A DNA stretch of 9,039 bases from Promicromonosporaceae bacterium (GTDB lineage: Bacteria; Actinomycetota; Actinomycetes; Actinomycetales; Cellulomonadaceae), in the NCBI GenBank assembly GCA_009780755.1, contig WQZL01000100.1:1-9039 (forward strand), in the 5' to 3' direction. A program made the translations under genes and the position numbers. Below the pieces are notes generated by a model, which was given only the letters and a program-made list of their open reading frames with translations, ran no database searches and was not told where the DNA came from. Below are positions 1-5,017 of the stretch, piece after piece (position 1 is the first letter of the stretch; the number at the start of each line of letters is the position of its first letter).

Positions 1-1085
1 CGAAGATGAATATGAACGAGGTGCTGGCCACGCTCGCTACCCGCAGCCTGGGCCGCGAAGTACACCCGAACGATCACGTCAACGCCTCGCAGTCGAGCAA
101 TGATGTGTTCCCAACGGCGGTGCATGTGGCCGCGACGGTTGGCGTGATCCGCGACTTGGCTCCGGCGCTCGACTACCTAGCAATAGCCCTCGAAACAAAG
201 GCCGTCGAGTTCGCGGATGTAGTTAAGGCCGGGCGTACACACCTGATGGATGCCACCCCCGTAACGCTGGGTCAGGAGTTTTCTGGGTATGCGGCGGCGA
301 TTCGGTTTGGCATCGAGCGGCTGGCGGCGGCGCTCCCCCGCGTGGCCGAGGTGCCGTTGGGGGGCACCGCCGTTGGCACGGGCATTAACGCACCGGTCGA
401 GTTCGCGCGGCGCGCCATCGAGATTCTGCGACATGAGACTAAGGCGCCCATTACCGAGGCTCGCGATCACTTTGAGGCGCAGGGCGCTCGCGATGGCCTG
501 GTGGAGTTGAGTGGCGTGCTAAAGACCATCGCCGTTAGCTTGACCAAGATTTGCAACGACCTGCGCTGGCTGGGTTCTGGCCCAAACACCGGCCTGGCCG
601 AGATCGCGCTGCCCGACCTGCAACCCGGCTCCTCCATCATGCCTGGCAAGGTGAACCCGGTTATCCCAGAAGCCATGCTGATGGTGTGTTCCCGTGTGGT
701 TGGTAACGACGCGACGATTACGTGGGCGGGCGCATCGGGCAGCTTTGAGCTGAACGTGCAGATTCCGGTGATGGCCTCGGCCCTGCTGGAGTCGATTCGC
801 CTGCTGGCGAGCGCCTCACGGCTGCTTGTGGATCGCTGCGTTACAGGAATCACCGCGAACACCAAGCGGGCGCGCGCCTTTGCGGAGAGTTCGCCATCCA
901 TTGTCACCCCGCTGAATAAGCTCATCGGCTACGAGGCCGCCGCCGCCATCGCCAAGCACGCCGTTAGCCACAACATCACCATCCGCGAGGCAACCATCAC
1001 CCTGGGCTTCGTGGAACGCGGCGAGGCCACGGCGTCGCAACTGGACGCCGCGTTGGATGTCGCGGCAATGACCCGCCCAGATTAA
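1..1085 (+). CDS. fumC: Class II fumarate hydratase, 5'-truncated by window edge
   Basis: This enzyme interconverts fumarate and L-malate in the TCA cycle as a cytosolic homotetramer. The reading frame is open to base 1 (first full codon at 3), so the true start lies upstream. About 360 residues are visible of the usual 460-470, so roughly 100 N-terminal residues are missing. Visible family motifs are MNMNEV at the very edge, VHPNDHVN followed by QSSND (about 63-104), GRTHLMDATPVTLGQEF with the conserved His (near 231-281), and the superfamily signature GSSIMPGKVNP (627-659), whose flexible loop carries the catalytic serine. The NPVIPEA variant after the signature and the AESSPSIVTPLN block match the actinobacterial Fum type as I remember it, rather than aspartase. 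The residue just before MNMNEV is Lys, where most fumarases I know have Asn. The gene converges on the zinc-ribbon gene at 1165-1635. Other superfamily members (aspartase, argininosuccinate lyase) fit less well. Confidence 0.95.
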   Translation, partial: KMNMNEVLATLATRSLGREVHPNDHVNASQSSNDVFPTAVHVAATVGVIRDLAPALDYLAIALETKAVEFADVVKAGRTHLMDATPVTLGQEFSGYAAAIRFGIERLAAALPRVAEVPLGGTAVGTGINAPVEFARRAIEILRHETKAPITEARDHFEAQGARDGLVELSGVLKTIAVSLTKICNDLRWLGSGPNTGLAEIALPDLQPGSSIMPGKVNPVIPEAMLMVCSRVVGNDATITWAGASGSFELNVQIPVMASALLESIRLLASASRLLVDRCVTGITANTKRARAFAESSPSIVTPLNKLIGYEAAAAIAKHAVSHNITIREATITLGFVERGEATASQLDAALDVAAMTRPD

Positions 1086-1087
1086 AC

Positions 1088-1155
1088 TCTGGTCGTGCCG
1101 CAATGTAACGGTCGTGCGCTATAGCGCACGACTGCTACTGAAAGGCACGACCAGA
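1088..1155. repeat. Nested inverted repeat between two convergent genes
   Basis: An outer perfect 12-bp inverted repeat has arms TCTGGTCGTGCC (1088-1099) and GGCACGACCAGA (1144-1155). It encloses a perfect 22-bp palindrome at 1111-1132, each half reading GTCGTGCGCTA. The octamer GGTCGTGC occurs at 1091-1098 and 1110-1117. Its inverted form occurs at 1145-1152, and 7 of its 8 bases at 1126-1132, so four half-sites lie in ++-- order. The repeat fills most of the gap between the fumC stop and the end of the minus-strand gene at 1165. It could stop transcription in both directions by forming a strong hairpin, but neither strand has the U-run of a classical rho-independent terminator. A dispersed chromosomal repeat or a protein-binding dyad are alternatives. 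Confidence 0.85.
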
Positions 1156-1164
1156 AGATGAGGC

Positions 1165-1635
1165 TTACCGGCGGTTGCTTTCATCAACCAGCATTAAGAT
1201 GCCCGAGACTATGTTCACGAAAAGCAAGGTGCAAATGGCTAAGGCGGTGTGCTTGCGGCCATCATTTTCTGCCTTCTTGGTGGCAATCGTCATGGGCACT
1301 ACCCAGGCGGCCGCGATCACCCCGATGCCTAACGTAGCAACCACAACGAGTCCAAAAAAGACCCAGTTGAGAATCACTGCAACGCCGTAGAGGTTGGTAC
1401 CGGCTTGCGCGGGGTACGGGCTGGTCTGCCAAGGTGCGTGCTGACCCGGCTGAGGATAAGCCGAGTATGGCCCCGGTGCCGCCTGCGGTACCTGGTATGC
1501 GGCGGCAGTCTCAGGGTTGACAAAGTGCGTGCCGCATGACTGGCAAAATAGTCCGGCACTTCCCGTGGCGATATAACCACTGCCGCAGGCAGAGCAGGTA
1601 ATTGGGGCGAACTGTGCCCCTGCTGGTGTTGTCAT
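1165..1635 (-). CDS. Small zinc-ribbon membrane protein, function unknown
   Basis: This 156-residue protein has three visible parts. Residues 14-34 form a zinc ribbon with two CxxC knuckles (C14/C17 and C31/C34, reading CSACG and CQSCG). Residues 42-80 form a Pro/Gln/Tyr/Ala-rich, probably disordered linker. Residues 83-150 hold two or three membrane segments (about 84-103, 104-118 and 131-150), with a short charged loop KKAENDGRKH between the last two. The C-terminal block around AWVVPMT and ALAICTLLFVNIVSGILMLV resembles small Gram-positive membrane proteins of unknown function; that comparison is from memory. No signal peptide is evident, so the ribbon should lie in the cytosol. The ATG at 1635 is supported by a -10 box placed for a leaderless transcript. 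The CaCA gene ends 38 bp upstream, so read-through from it is also possible. I do not assign a function. Confidence 0.8.
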   Translation of the reverse strand: MTTPAGAQFAPITCSACGSGYIATGSAGLFCQSCGTHFVNPETAAAYQVPQAAPGPYSAYPQPGQHAPWQTSPYPAQAGTNLYGVAVILNWVFFGLVVVATLGIGVIAAAWVVPMTIATKKAENDGRKHTALAICTLLFVNIVSGILMLVDESNRR

Positions 1636-1641
1636 GCCCGC

Positions 1642-1647
1642 ATCATA
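1642..1647 (-). promoter_or_regulatory. Predicted -10 box (TATGAT) for a leaderless transcript
   Basis: On the minus strand TATGAT is followed by GCGGGC and then the ATG at 1635. The 6-nt gap puts the expected transcription start on the A of the ATG. No Shine-Dalgarno sequence precedes this ATG. The -35 region is poor (TTATCG at a 16-bp spacing is the best match). A very similar arrangement precedes the DUF4234 gene. Confidence 0.6.
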
Positions 1648-1673
1648 CGTGAACTTGCTAGGCCGATAAGTGC

Positions 1674-2648
1674 TTACTGCGTAGCGTCAAAAATCAGGTA
1701 GGTGAGGTAGGCCGCGTAGGCGGCGATCATTAGCGTGCCTTCGAGGCGGCTGACCTTCTTGCCGGTCAAGAAGATGGGCACCAGCACAATAGCCCCAAGT
1801 ACCATCAGCGGGATTGAGACGTTGACCAGCGCGGGCAACACCTCGATTGTGGCCGGGCCAAATAGCAGCGAGCCGCCCAAGATGATGGTCGGGTTCATGG
1901 CCGATGAGCCGATCAGATTCCCCACCGCGATACCGCGGTCGCCACCCTTGATGGTCGAGGCCAGCGCCGTGGCCAGCTCCGGGGCCGAGGTGCCGATGGC
2001 CACAACGGTCAACCCGATTAGCGCATCGGAGACCCCCAGGGATTCTGCTATGCCCACCGCACCATCGAGCATCCACTCCGCGCCGAACACGATTATCGCA
2101 AGGCCAGCCAGCAGCAGACCCACCTCTAACACCACAAACCTGCTGCCGGGTCTTGGCGGCCGCTCTTCTGCCGAAAGTTCGGGCGCTTCTGGCCCGGTAA
2201 TCGCGCGCCGCCGGGCCGTGGCCACAACAATCCAGAAGTATCCGATGCCGAAGGCCAGCAGCGCGAGGCCGTCCCAGACGTGAAACTGCCCATTTGAGGC
2301 CAGCAGCCAGACCAGTCCCGAACCAATAATCACGGCGGGCAGGTCTAGCCGCAGCGTCGAACCGCGAATTGCCACCGGCCGAATTGCGGCCATTAATCCG
2401 AAGATCAGCAGTAGGTTGACGATCTGAGTGCCGACAATGTTGCCAATCACCAGATTGCCGCTACCGCGCGTCATCCCCTCGATACCCACCGCTAGTTCCG
2501 GCAGGGATGTGCCGATGGAAACGACGGTCAACCCGATGATGATCGGCGAGATACGCAGGCGTCTAGCCAAGACGGTGCCGTTGGTGACCACCAGCTCGGC
2601 GCCGACGACGAGCGCGGCGATGCCAACAAACAGGAGGAGGACGTTCAA
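1674..2648 (-). CDS. CaCA-family Na+/Ca2+ (cation/calcium) exchanger, YrbG-like
   Basis: This is a 324-residue integral membrane antiporter of the calcium/cation antiporter superfamily, expected to export Ca2+ in exchange for Na+ or H+. It shows the family's two inverted alpha repeats. Alpha-1 is GLTVVSIGTSLPE (39-51) followed by GNIVGTQIVN (69-78). Alpha-2 is GLTVVAIGTSAPE (212-224) followed by GNLIGSSAMN (243-252). E51 and E224 are the ion-binding glutamates. The usual GSNIxN motif is changed to GTQIVN and GSSAMN, but the hydroxyl residue and final Asn of each motif, the ligand positions in NCX_Mj, are kept. A charged cytosolic loop (about 145-170) separates two hydrophobic halves, and the length is normal for bacterial members. 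The start is TTG, supported by a GGAGG ten nt upstream; no in-frame ATG or GTG was seen in the 33 bases upstream. A terminator lies just upstream, so it probably has its own promoter, which I could not place. Confidence 0.93.
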   Translation of the reverse strand: MNVLLLFVGIAALVVGAELVVTNGTVLARRLRISPIIIGLTVVSIGTSLPELAVGIEGMTRGSGNLVIGNIVGTQIVNLLLIFGLMAAIRPVAIRGSTLRLDLPAVIIGSGLVWLLASNGQFHVWDGLALLAFGIGYFWIVVATARRRAITGPEAPELSAEERPPRPGSRFVVLEVGLLLAGLAIIVFGAEWMLDGAVGIAESLGVSDALIGLTVVAIGTSAPELATALASTIKGGDRGIAVGNLIGSSAMNPTIILGGSLLFGPATIEVLPALVNVSIPLMVLGAIVLVPIFLTGKKVSRLEGTLMIAAYAAYLTYLIFDATQ

Positions 2649-2658
2649 GAGGATAAGA

Positions 2659-2663
2659 CCTCC
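2659..2663 (-). promoter_or_regulatory. Shine-Dalgarno GGAGG before a TTG start
   Basis: The minus strand reads GGAGG, then ten nt, then the TTG at 2648. The spacing is a little long, but this is the only strong ribosome-binding site near the start of the exchanger gene and it decides the choice of TTG. Confidence 0.6.
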
Positions 2664-2680
2664 GTAACAGTTAAGACGCG

Positions 2681-2723
2681 AAAACGCGGGCGGCTCCCGA
2701 CCTTAGTCAGCCAGCCGCCCGCG
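2681..2723 (-). terminator. Rho-independent terminator after the DUF4234 gene
   Basis: A perfect 11-bp GC-rich stem (arms 2685-2695 and 2713-2723; AGCCGCCCGCG on the minus-strand 3' side) closes a 17-nt loop. It is followed on the minus strand directly by TTTT (2684-2681), then CGCGTCTT. It begins 15 bp after the stop codon at 2738 and separates the DUF4234 gene from the exchanger gene downstream. Confidence 0.88.
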
Positions 2724-2737
2724 GGTAACGGATTGGA

Positions 2738-3178
2738 TCAGGCGCCGTACTGGTTGTAGGAGCCGTTGATGTGGTTCATCGCGTTGAACACCTTGTACAT
2801 GTACACAAATGGGCCGATGATGATGAGCGAACCAAGCACGTACCACAGCCAGAAGTCCTTGGCCGAGACCAGCTCGCCCAGGTTACGACGACGGGCTTCG
2901 TTGCCGACGCGGTCGGAGAACATGTGCATCCAAACGATCATGAAGATACCGAAGGTCACCATCGAGAGCAGAATTACCAGCAGGTAGTTCATGGTCTTCT
3001 TGCCGTCACGCTGGGCGGTCATGTTGATGTCCTCGGCCATCGTGTACCAGACGATGATCGAGTAGATACCAAAGGTGATGATCGATAATCCGAGCCAAAC
3101 CCACAGGTTACGGTCGGTCTTGAGCTGACGGAATGGCACGTTCTGGGGCGGGGCTGCTTGCATGGGAGGCATAGTCAT
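2738..3178 (-). CDS. DUF4234-type three-helix membrane protein
   Basis: This 146-residue protein has a short Pro/Gln-rich cytosolic N-terminus and three membrane segments (about 24-46, 64-84 and 108-130). It matches the DUF4234 pattern, in which TFGIY-type turns are followed by an amphipathic, charged stretch. The family has no established function that I know of. The unit LSIITFGIY...VWYTMAEDIN...RDG (31-59) is repeated as LSMVTFGIF...VWMHMFSDR...RRN (71-99). A weaker third copy lies near 115-145. Four in-frame ATGs lie at 3187, 3178, 3172 and 3163. I chose 3178 because a TATCAT -10 box lies 7 nt upstream, which suits a leaderless transcript, and no Shine-Dalgarno sequence precedes any of them. 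Starting at 3187 would place the start codon inside that -10 box. The gene follows phoH2 by about 30 bp and ends in its own terminator, so it is probably transcribed alone or as the tail of phoH2. Confidence 0.85.
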   Translation of the reverse strand: MTMPPMQAAPPQNVPFRQLKTDRNLWVWLGLSIITFGIYSIIVWYTMAEDINMTAQRDGKKTMNYLLVILLSMVTFGIFMIVWMHMFSDRVGNEARRRNLGELVSAKDFWLWYVLGSLIIIGPFVYMYKVFNAMNHINGSYNQYGA

Positions 3179-3185
3179 GTACCGC

Positions 3186-3191
3186 ATGATA
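3186..3191 (-). promoter_or_regulatory. Predicted -10 box (TATCAT) for a leaderless transcript
   Basis: On the minus strand TATCAT is followed by GCGGTAC and the ATG at 3178, which then reads ATGAC. This closely parallels TATGAT-GCGGGC-ATGAC before the zinc-ribbon gene. Any -35 box would overlap the last codons of phoH2 and does not resemble TTGACA. Confidence 0.55.
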
Positions 3192-3207
3192 GTGCACGCT
3201 GAGCCAG

Positions 3208-4530
3208 CTAAAGTTCCAGGTTCTCCAACATGCCGGTTACTAGGTCGGCGATGGCGCTGCGTTCGGAGCGGGTGAGCGTGATGTGGGCGAACAGCGGGTG
3301 ACCCTTCAGCTTTTCGATCACGGCCGCGACACCATCGTGCCGTCCAACGCGCAGGTTATCGCGCTGGGCCACATCATGGGTGAGGATGACGCGAGAGTTT
3401 TGCCCGATGCGAGAGAGTACGGTGAGCAACACGTTGCGCTCCAACGATTGCGCCTCATCAACGATGACGAAGGCGTCATGCAGGGAACGGCCGCGGATGT
3501 GAGTCAGTGGCAGCACTTCGAGCATGTCCCGGGCGATCACCTCATCGATCACCTCCTTGCCCACTAGCGCCCCTAGAGTGTCGAAGACGGCTTGCGCCCA
3601 CGGACTCATCTTCTCGCCTTCGGTGCCGGGCAGGTAGCCGAGGTCTTGGCCGCCAACGGAGTAGACGGGACGAAAGACGAGAACTTTCTTGTGCTGCCGC
3701 CGCTCTAGCACGGCCTCCAACCCGGCGCACAAGGCAAGGGCGGACTTGCCGGTACCGGCGCGACCGCCCAGGGAGAGGATTCCCACCTCATCGTCGAGCA
3801 GCAGGTCGATGGCAATGCGCTGTTCGGCGGAGCGGCCATGTACGCCGAAAACTTCCTGGTCGCCGCGCACCAAGCGCAGGCGCTTATCGGCGGTGATGCG
3901 GCCAAGGGCCGAGCCGCGCGGGGAGTGAATCACCACACCCGTATGCACCAGCAGCGGCTCGGCATCGTGAAGCATCGCGGCATCCAAGGCGTCCAAAGCG
4001 ATGACCTCTTCGCTCCATAGCGCGGCCATCTGCTCGTCGGATAGGTGCAGGGTGGTCATGCCGGTCCAGCCGGAATCAACGGCAAGTTCGGCGCGGTATT
4101 CCTGGGCTTCTAGGCCGCAGGCCGATGCCTTGATCCGCATCGGCAGGTCTTTGGAGACGACAACTACCTGGCGACCCCCGGCGGCGAGGTTGGCGGCGAC
4201 GGCCAAAATGCGCGAATCGTTGTCGCCGAGGCGGAACCCCGCTGGCAGCACGTTTTGGTCGAGGTGATTGAGCTCGACACACAGCGTGCCACCCGCGTCC
4301 CCGATGGGCAGCGTTTGATCGAGGCGGCCATGCACGAGGCGCAGATCATCGAGGATACGCAGCGCGGAGCGGGCGAAATACCCAAGTTCGTGATGATGGC
4401 GCTTGCCCTCTAGCTCGGTGATGACCACCACGGGAAGCACCACATCATGCTCATCAAAGCGGAAGATCGCCCGCGGGTCAGAGAGCAGCACGGAGGTGTC
4501 AAGTACGTAAGTTTTGCGGCTGGCGTCCAT
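3208..4530 (-). CDS. phoH2: PhoH2: PIN ribonuclease domain fused to PhoH-type ATPase
   Basis: This 440-residue cytosolic protein has two domains. The N-terminal PIN domain (about 6-150) keeps the acidic residues expected for metal-dependent RNA cleavage: D11 in VLDTSVL, E39/E41 in ITELE, D103/D105 in GDNDSRI and D128. The C-terminal PhoH ATPase (about 228-435) has Walker A GRAGTGKS (256-263), Walker B FVIVDEAQS (354-362) and the later THDVAQRDN block (384-392). The fusion is the PhoH2 type. Mycobacterial members are reported to act as ATP-dependent RNA helicase/RNases within a PhoAT toxin-antitoxin arrangement. The length fits the family and all core motifs are intact. The ATG at 4530 has a clear AAAGGAGC six nt upstream. 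Upstream lie about 130 bp of non-coding DNA and tRNA-Pro. I see no overlapping small antitoxin gene. Fumarase and PhoH2 are also near neighbours in M. tuberculosis. Confidence 0.95.
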   Translation of the reverse strand: MDASRKTYVLDTSVLLSDPRAIFRFDEHDVVLPVVVITELEGKRHHHELGYFARSALRILDDLRLVHGRLDQTLPIGDAGGTLCVELNHLDQNVLPAGFRLGDNDSRILAVAANLAAGGRQVVVVSKDLPMRIKASACGLEAQEYRAELAVDSGWTGMTTLHLSDEQMAALWSEEVIALDALDAAMLHDAEPLLVHTGVVIHSPRGSALGRITADKRLRLVRGDQEVFGVHGRSAEQRIAIDLLLDDEVGILSLGGRAGTGKSALALCAGLEAVLERRQHKKVLVFRPVYSVGGQDLGYLPGTEGEKMSPWAQAVFDTLGALVGKEVIDEVIARDMLEVLPLTHIRGRSLHDAFVIVDEAQSLERNVLLTVLSRIGQNSRVILTHDVAQRDNLRVGRHDGVAAVIEKLKGHPLFAHITLTRSERSAIADLVTGMLENLEL

Positions 4531-4535
4531 GTCAA

Positions 4536-4543
4536 GCTCCTTT
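4536..4543 (-). promoter_or_regulatory. Strong Shine-Dalgarno site of phoH2
   Basis: The minus strand reads AAAGGAGC, then TTGAC and the ATG at 4530. AGGAG ends 6 nt before the ATG. It contrasts with the leaderless neighbouring genes and fixes the phoH2 start. Confidence 0.75.
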
Positions 4544-4630
4544 GTTCGCGACGATGCGTGCCTTCAACCTACGCCGAGAACCGGCTACAGGGGCGGAAGC
4601 ACCCGCGTGTTGTCGCTAAACGAGCATTGC

Positions 4631-4661
4631 GGTCGATCCCTCGAATGACCGACCCCTCGAA
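4631..4661. repeat. Short tandem repeat and weak hairpin 3' of tRNA-Pro
   Basis: CGATCCCTCGAA (4634-4645) recurs as CGACCCCTCGAA (4650-4661), 11 of 12 bases identical and 16 bp apart, ending two bases short of the encoded CCA of tRNA-Pro. GGTCG (4631-4635) and CGACC (4650-4654) could also pair across a 14-nt loop. The stem is short and no U-run follows, so a terminator for the tRNA is possible but weakly supported. The rest of the 132-bp gap between phoH2 and tRNA-Pro shows nothing I can name. Confidence 0.4.
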
Positions 4662-4662
4662 C

Positions 4663-4739
4663 TGGTCGGGGCGACAGGATTTGAACCTGCGACCCCCTGC
4701 TCCCAAAGCAGGTGCGCTACCAAACTGCGCCACGCCCCG
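4663..4739 (-). tRNA. tRNA-Pro (anticodon TGG), CCA encoded
   Basis: The minus strand folds as a full cloverleaf. The acceptor stem is CGGGGCG with CGCCCCG, the D stem is GCGC/GCGC, and the anticodon stem CCTGC/GCAGG encloses the loop TTTGGGA with anticodon TGG (4703-4705). A T arm follows with loop TTCAAAT. Discriminator A (4666) and an encoded CCA (4665-4663) complete it. TGG reads proline CCA codons and, by wobble, other CCN codons. It is divergent from tRNA-Gly at 4907. Confidence 0.97.
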
Positions 4740-4765
4740 ATGGCCGCTCACACGACCGGGAAGGG

Positions 4766-4771
4766 AGTCTA
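4766..4771 (-). promoter_or_regulatory. Possible -10 box (TAGACT) of tRNA-Pro
   Basis: On the minus strand TAGACT lies 26 bp before the mature tRNA 5' end, suiting a start site near 4759 and a 20-nt leader. It is bracketed by the perfect 7-bp inverted repeat GACCGGG (4754-4760) and CCCGGTC (4772-4778). No good -35 hexamer was found, so the call is tentative. Confidence 0.35.
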
Positions 4772-4817
4772 CCCGGTCATGGTGTCCTGCGCCTCACGCA
4801 TCGCCGGTGAGGTTTGC

Positions 4818-4823
4818 TAGAGT
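4818..4823 (+). promoter_or_regulatory. Possible -10 box (TAGAGT) of tRNA-Gly
   Basis: TAGAGT matches the TANNNT -10 form common in actinobacteria. It lies 83 bp before the tRNA-Gly 5' end, giving a rather long leader that would include the hairpin at 4868-4882. No clear -35 hexamer is visible. Confidence 0.3.
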
Positions 4824-4854
4824 TATGCCGCGATCACGGCAGCCAGTCGTGGCG

Positions 4855-4882
4855 TCGCGGATGTATCAGCGGCTTCGCCGCT
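4855..4882 (+). other. Copy of tRNA-Gly 5' end plus small hairpin
   Basis: TCGCGGATGTA at 4855-4865 repeats exactly the 11 bases at 4905-4915 that span the 5' end of tRNA-Gly, 50 bp upstream. It is followed at 4868-4882 by a perfect 6-bp hairpin, AGCGGC-TTC-GCCGCT. The rest of the copy does not fold as a tRNA. It could be a remnant of a tRNA duplication, part of the precursor leader, or chance. Confidence 0.5.
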
Positions 4883-4906
4883 TCACGTCTGCTCTTCGCC
4901 TCATTC

Positions 4907-4980
4907 GCGGATGTAGCTCAATGGTAGAGCCTCAGTCTTCCAAACTGATTACGCGGGTTCGATTCCCGTCATCCGCTCCA
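4907..4980 (+). tRNA. tRNA-Gly (anticodon TCC), CCA encoded
   Basis: This 74-nt sequence folds as a cloverleaf. The acceptor stem is GCGGATG with CATCCGC, and the D arm runs through AGCTCAATGGTAGAGCC. The anticodon stem TCAGT/ACTGA closes the loop CTTCCAA with anticodon TCC (4939-4941), and the T arm is GCGGG-TTCGATT-CCCGT. The discriminator is U, as usual for bacterial tRNA-Gly, followed by encoded CCA. It reads GGA and GGG codons. The asparaginase start lies 37 bp downstream with no terminator between. Confidence 0.97.
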
Positions 4981-5005
4981 CTGCGTGTGGTTCCGCTTGG
5001 CCCGC

Positions 5006-5011
5006 TATGGT
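5006..5011 (+). promoter_or_regulatory. Predicted -10 box (TATGGT) for a leaderless asparaginase transcript
   Basis: TATGGT is followed by GTGGGG and the ATG at 5018. The 6-nt spacing puts the expected transcription start at the start codon. No Shine-Dalgarno sequence is correctly spaced (the G-run abuts the ATG). The -35 region does not resemble TTGACA. Read-through from tRNA-Gly is an alternative source of transcript. Confidence 0.5.
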
Positions 5012-5017
5012 GTGGGG

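Noticed and set aside
467..925. A 152-residue minus-strand frame within fumC
   Set aside because: It is antisense to strongly conserved fumarase motifs and has no family pattern, start signal or neighbour of its own.
1086..1164. A classical rho-independent terminator for fumC
   Set aside because: Strong stems are present, but neither strand has a following U-run, so I recorded it as a nested inverted repeat instead.
3179..3187. Starting the DUF4234 protein at ATG 3187
   Set aside because: This ATG lies inside the predicted TATCAT -10 box, so a transcript from that promoter would not contain it. No Shine-Dalgarno sequence supports it.
3507..3896. A 129-residue Arg-rich plus-strand frame within phoH2
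   Set aside because: Its Arg/Pro/Ala-rich composition is typical of an out-of-frame reading of high-GC DNA. It is antisense to the Walker A region of phoH2.
4569..4751. A 60-residue minus-strand frame reading GVAQFGSAPALG and RRFKSCRP
   Set aside because: This is the familiar false protein produced by translating a tRNA gene, here tRNA-Pro.
4985..5017. N-terminal extension of the asparaginase from GTG at 4985
   Set aside because: It would begin 5 bp after tRNA-Gly with no ribosome-binding site and add 11 residues not expected in the family. The -10 box 6 nt before ATG 5018 supports the shorter form.
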